From Rhodobacterales bacterium (GTDB lineage: Bacteria; Pseudomonadota; Alphaproteobacteria; Rhodobacterales; Rhodobacteraceae), in NCBI GenBank assembly GCA_013298675.1, contig JAAFIJ010000020.1, positions 1 to 17,052 on the forward strand: a DNA stretch of 17,052 nucleotides. The letters are read 5' to 3'. The notes under the pieces were generated by a model, which worked only from the letters and a program-made list of their open reading frames with translations, was not told the DNA's origin and did no database searches. The translations under genes and the position numbers were made by a program. Below are positions 15,105-17,052 of this stretch, piece by piece (positions within the stretch are counted from its first letter, which is position 1; the number at the start of each line of letters is the position of its first letter).

Positions 15105-15200
15105 ATTCGGCCCATGTCCTTGCTTGAACACAGATTTCAAAGGCGAGGCATCATTGCGAAAACCCTATGCTTTGCCTTTGGGGAGTCGCTTCAAGACCGG

Positions 15201-15216
15201 GCCGAACAATTTCGGC
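15201..15216. repeat. Short perfect inverted repeat
   Basis: GCCGAA and TTCGGC flank a CAAT loop. An outer TTCAA (15190-15194) and TTGAA (15228-15232) are also complementary, so a larger imperfect stem-loop is possible. Confidence 0.5.
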
Positions 15217-15269
15217 AGGCACTTCGATTGAAAAGGACATCCTATCCAAATGGGGCGCTTTTGCCGGGG

Positions 15270-15400
15270 GACCCAAACGAAGAACGATGCCTGTGAAGTT
15301 CGCGCAGGCTCATCCGGGCACCACTCTTGATGCGGTCCGCGGAGGCTATCCGAGGTTTTGATCGAAATGACAGGCAGACAGCGAACGACCCAAACGAAGA
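15270..15400. repeat. Spaced 14-bp direct repeat
   Basis: GACCCAAACGAAGA occurs at 15270-15283 and at 15387-15400, 117 bp apart in the same orientation. The intervening DNA shows no gene. The repeats could mark a small duplicated or inserted segment. Confidence 0.7.
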
Positions 15401-15603
15401 CTGTTTGTCTGGGATGGATTGCCGAAGTGGCTTGCCCGCTCGGCCGACAGGATCACTGACTATAGGTAGGTCAGGACTAGAGTGATCTAGAAGGCGGCGC
15501 TGAAGGTGATCGTTAGCCGTATTCTGGACAAACACTACCTGTCGATTTCTTGTAAATCATGCAATCAGAGGTGCTGATGATATCCGTATCTTTCTGCCTA
15601 AAT

Positions 15604-15622
15604 TTGCCGCAACTGCCGGCAA
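15604..15622 (-). terminator. Weak hairpin after the pseudouridine synthase gene
   Basis: TTGCCG and CGGCAA (15604-15609 and 15617-15622) form a 6-bp stem with a seven-base loop, about 9 bp past the stop on the gene's strand. The transcript continues AUUUAGG, so the U-tract is poor. It is a plausible but weak terminator. Confidence 0.4.
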
Positions 15623-15631
15623 GGATGGGGC

Positions 15632-16675
15632 TCAGACGGATGCCCGTAGCACGGCGATTAGTTCGGCCATATCTGCGGGCAAAGGCGCCTCAAAATTGAG
15701 CGCCTCGCCCGTGACGGGGTGCAAGAAGCCCAAACTGGCGGCGTGCAACGCCTGACGTGGGAAATTGTTGCCCAATTCTGCCGCAGTTTCCCCGACATGT
15801 TTGGCCGCAAGTCGTTTCTTGCCGCCATAGGTTTGATCGCCCAGCAAACCATGCCCCGCATGCGCCATATGCACCCTGATCTGGTGTGTGCGCCCGGTTT
15901 CCAGCCAACATTCGACAAAGGACGCAGAGCCTTTGAATTCCTCTATCACCCGCACGCGTGTGACAGCATGGCGACCCTGCTCCCACACCACCGCCTGACG
16001 CTGACGATCGGTTTTGTGGCGCGCAAGGCCGGTCGCGATTTTCAAAATACCGCCCGCCTCAAAGCTGATGCCTCGAATGCCGCGAATACGCGGGTCATAG
16101 GCCGAGGGCACACCATTGGCGAACGCAAGGTAATGGCGTTTGACCGAATGGTCTTCAAACTGTGCAGCCAATCCATGATGTGCCCGGTCGGATTTCGCCA
16201 CTACCAACAGCCCGGTCGTGTCTTTGTCGATGCGGTGCACGATGCCCGGCCTGCGTACGCCGCCGATGCCCGACAGCGTGTCACCGCAATGGGCCAGCAA
16301 TGCATTGACCAAAGTTCCCGACGGAGTGCCGGGTGCCGGATGAACAACCATACCCGCAGGTTTATTGATGACGATCAGATCGCCGTCTTCCCAAATCACC
16401 TCGAGCGGGATGTCCTCGGGCAGTGCTGTCACGTCAACCGGGGTGACAAGCCGCAAGGCATAGACCTGGCCTTCAATCACTTTGGTCTTGGGGTTAGTGA
16501 TAGCCACCCCGTCCAGCAAAACATCACCCTCGTCGATCATCTTCATCAAACGGGAGCGCGAAAGTGATGCGTCCTCTGGCACCTCGGCCGCAAGCGCCTT
16601 ATCAAGACGCACCGGGGCATCCTCGCCGATGGTGACGAACAAAAACTCTTCGGTTGGATCGGACAGTATTGCCAT
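15632..16675 (-). CDS. RluA/RluD family 23S rRNA pseudouridine synthase
   Basis: The 347-aa product has an N-terminal S4 RNA-binding domain (VRLDKALAAEV, then SRSRLMKMIDEGDVLLDG, about 22-56), followed by the synthase domain. Motifs include VINKPAGMVVHPAPG (102-116), IVHRIDKDTTGLLVVAKSD (145-163) with catalytic Asp150, and TGRTHQIRVHMAHAGHGLLGDQTYGG further on. It isomerises uridine to pseudouridine in RNA, most likely 23S rRNA as in RluC/RluD; the exact site cannot be read from sequence. ATG 16675 is chosen over an open extension to 16801: it has AAGGGG eight bases upstream and S4-type sequence begins soon after. This ATG shares the dinucleotide AT with the divergent ATG at 16674, so the gene's ribosome site lies inside the neighbour's coding region. 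Confidence 0.94.
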   Translation of the reverse strand: MAILSDPTEEFLFVTIGEDAPVRLDKALAAEVPEDASLSRSRLMKMIDEGDVLLDGVAITNPKTKVIEGQVYALRLVTPVDVTALPEDIPLEVIWEDGDLIVINKPAGMVVHPAPGTPSGTLVNALLAHCGDTLSGIGGVRRPGIVHRIDKDTTGLLVVAKSDRAHHGLAAQFEDHSVKRHYLAFANGVPSAYDPRIRGIRGISFEAGGILKIATGLARHKTDRQRQAVVWEQGRHAVTRVRVIEEFKGSASFVECWLETGRTHQIRVHMAHAGHGLLGDQTYGGKKRLAAKHVGETAAELGNNFPRQALHAASLGFLHPVTGEALNFEAPLPADMAELIAVLRASV

Positions 16676-16976
16676 GACAGACACCCCTTCAGAGCCGGAC
16701 CTACCGCCCTCGCTCCGCTTTCTCAAAGCTTTGGTGATCGTGTTGATGATCACCATGATTGCAGGCGTCATAACCGTGGTTGGCCTGCTTGTCACCCGCA
16801 TGCCTGATGCAAATGCAATAGCGCCGGTCTTGCCCGATCAAATTCAGTTGCCGCCGGGGCAGACGGCCGCAGCGGTGACCATGGGCAAAGGCTGGATTGC
16901 CGTCGTGACAGAGCAGCAATCGATCTTGATCTTTAACCCAGACGGCTCCTTGCGCCAAACAGTTGCAATCAACTGA
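16674..16976 (+). CDS. Small single-pass membrane protein, DUF6476-like
   Basis: The 100-aa product has a short cytoplasmic N-terminus rich in Pro and acidic residues (MTDTPSEPDLPPSLRFLKAL), one transmembrane segment (about 20-43, VIVLMITMIAGVITVVGLLVT), and a periplasmic domain with LPDQIQLPPGQTAAAVTMGK and QSILIFNPDGSLRQTVAIN. This layout matches the DUF6476 proteins I recall from Rhodobacteraceae, often next to the pseudouridine synthase gene. Function is unknown. ATG 16674 is favoured because the family begins near this point; the frame stays open far upstream (to 16482), but that stretch is antisense to the synthase gene. There is no strong Shine-Dalgarno, only GGA-type matches in GGATCGGACAG. 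Confidence 0.82.
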   Translation: MTDTPSEPDLPPSLRFLKALVIVLMITMIAGVITVVGLLVTRMPDANAIAPVLPDQIQLPPGQTAAAVTMGKGWIAVVTEQQSILIFNPDGSLRQTVAIN

Positions 16977-16986
16977 TCCATCAGGC

Positions 16987-17016
16987 TTGACGGTTCATAC
17001 CAAAGACTGTTGCTAT
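16987..17016 (+). promoter_or_regulatory. Possible promoter pointing out of the window
   Basis: TTGACG at 16987-16992 is followed after 18 bp by TGCTAT. The -35 is good and the -10 is weak. It would serve a gene to the right, not seen here. Confidence 0.33.
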
Positions 17017-17052
17017 CTATGCACCGCAAAGACGCAAAACTGATGGGACTTG

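Larger units (their letters stand above)
14809..15631. other. Long gene-free region between rpoH and the pseudouridine synthase gene
   Basis: No convincing gene is present in these 823 bp. Two open frames (14970-15296 plus and 15242-15535 minus) overlap each other and resemble no family I recognise. Composition is more AT-rich than the genes: for example, 25 of 60 bases are G or C at 14881-14940. The part next to rpoH should hold its promoter; TTGTCG at 14880-14885 with TAACTT 17 bp downstream on the minus strand is a weak candidate. The rest has small direct and inverted repeats and could be decayed coding or mobile DNA, or harbour a small RNA. Confidence 0.6.

Noticed and set aside
15242..15535. 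Minus-strand open frame of 97 codons in the gene-free region, with a repeated SSFGS motif
   Set aside because: The repeated motif is only the translation of the 14-bp direct repeat. There is no ribosome site and no family resemblance, and it overlaps another open frame on the plus strand.
15719..16567. Plus-strand open frame of 282 codons
   Set aside because: Antisense to the pseudouridine synthase, which has all catalytic motifs in frame.

Overview
The window reads as a chromosomal segment of an alphaproteobacterium. Gene content and protein style (a SUV3-like helicase beside a TPR protein, an RpoH-type sigma factor, adjacent psd/pssA, a DUF6476-like membrane protein next to an S4/RluA pseudouridine synthase) suggest Rhodobacteraceae, probably the Roseobacter group. 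This is inferred from recognised families only; no marker comparison was possible. Coding density is high. I saw no rRNA, tRNA, CRISPR array or intact insertion sequence.

Layout, left to right. 1-3040 (minus): a small secreted TPR protein followed by a large helicase that runs off the left edge. 3103-4358 (plus): an SCP2-like protein overlapping an alpha/beta hydrolase with an AHSMGG nucleophile elbow. 4371-8300 (minus): a tightly packed four-gene cassette transcribed circularly permuted ATP-grasp -> alpha-E protein -> transglutaminase-like cysteine peptidase -> Anbu-type proteasome subunit. 8478-10304 (plus): an M3 zinc oligoendopeptidase. 10273-12254 (minus): a Gfo/Idh/MocA oxidoreductase coupled to a capsule-synthesis (KpsC/KpsS-like) protein. 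12323-13786 (minus): psd and pssA. 13912-14808 (minus): rpoH, followed by a strong hairpin. 14809-15631: about 820 bp with no convincing gene. 15632-16976: a pseudouridine synthase and a small membrane protein, head to head and sharing a CATG at their start codons.

Functional links. PssA makes phosphatidylserine and Psd decarboxylates it to phosphatidylethanolamine, so these two adjacent genes cover one short pathway. The ATP-grasp/alpha-E/transglutaminase/Anbu cassette joins a predicted peptide-bond-forming enzyme with two predicted peptide-cleaving enzymes. Comparative genomics has linked such genes as a putative peptide-tagging or peptide-metabolite system, and the substrate is, as far as I know, unresolved. 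It is the most interesting system here. The Gfo/Idh and capsule-type genes form a second translationally coupled pair of unknown substrate.
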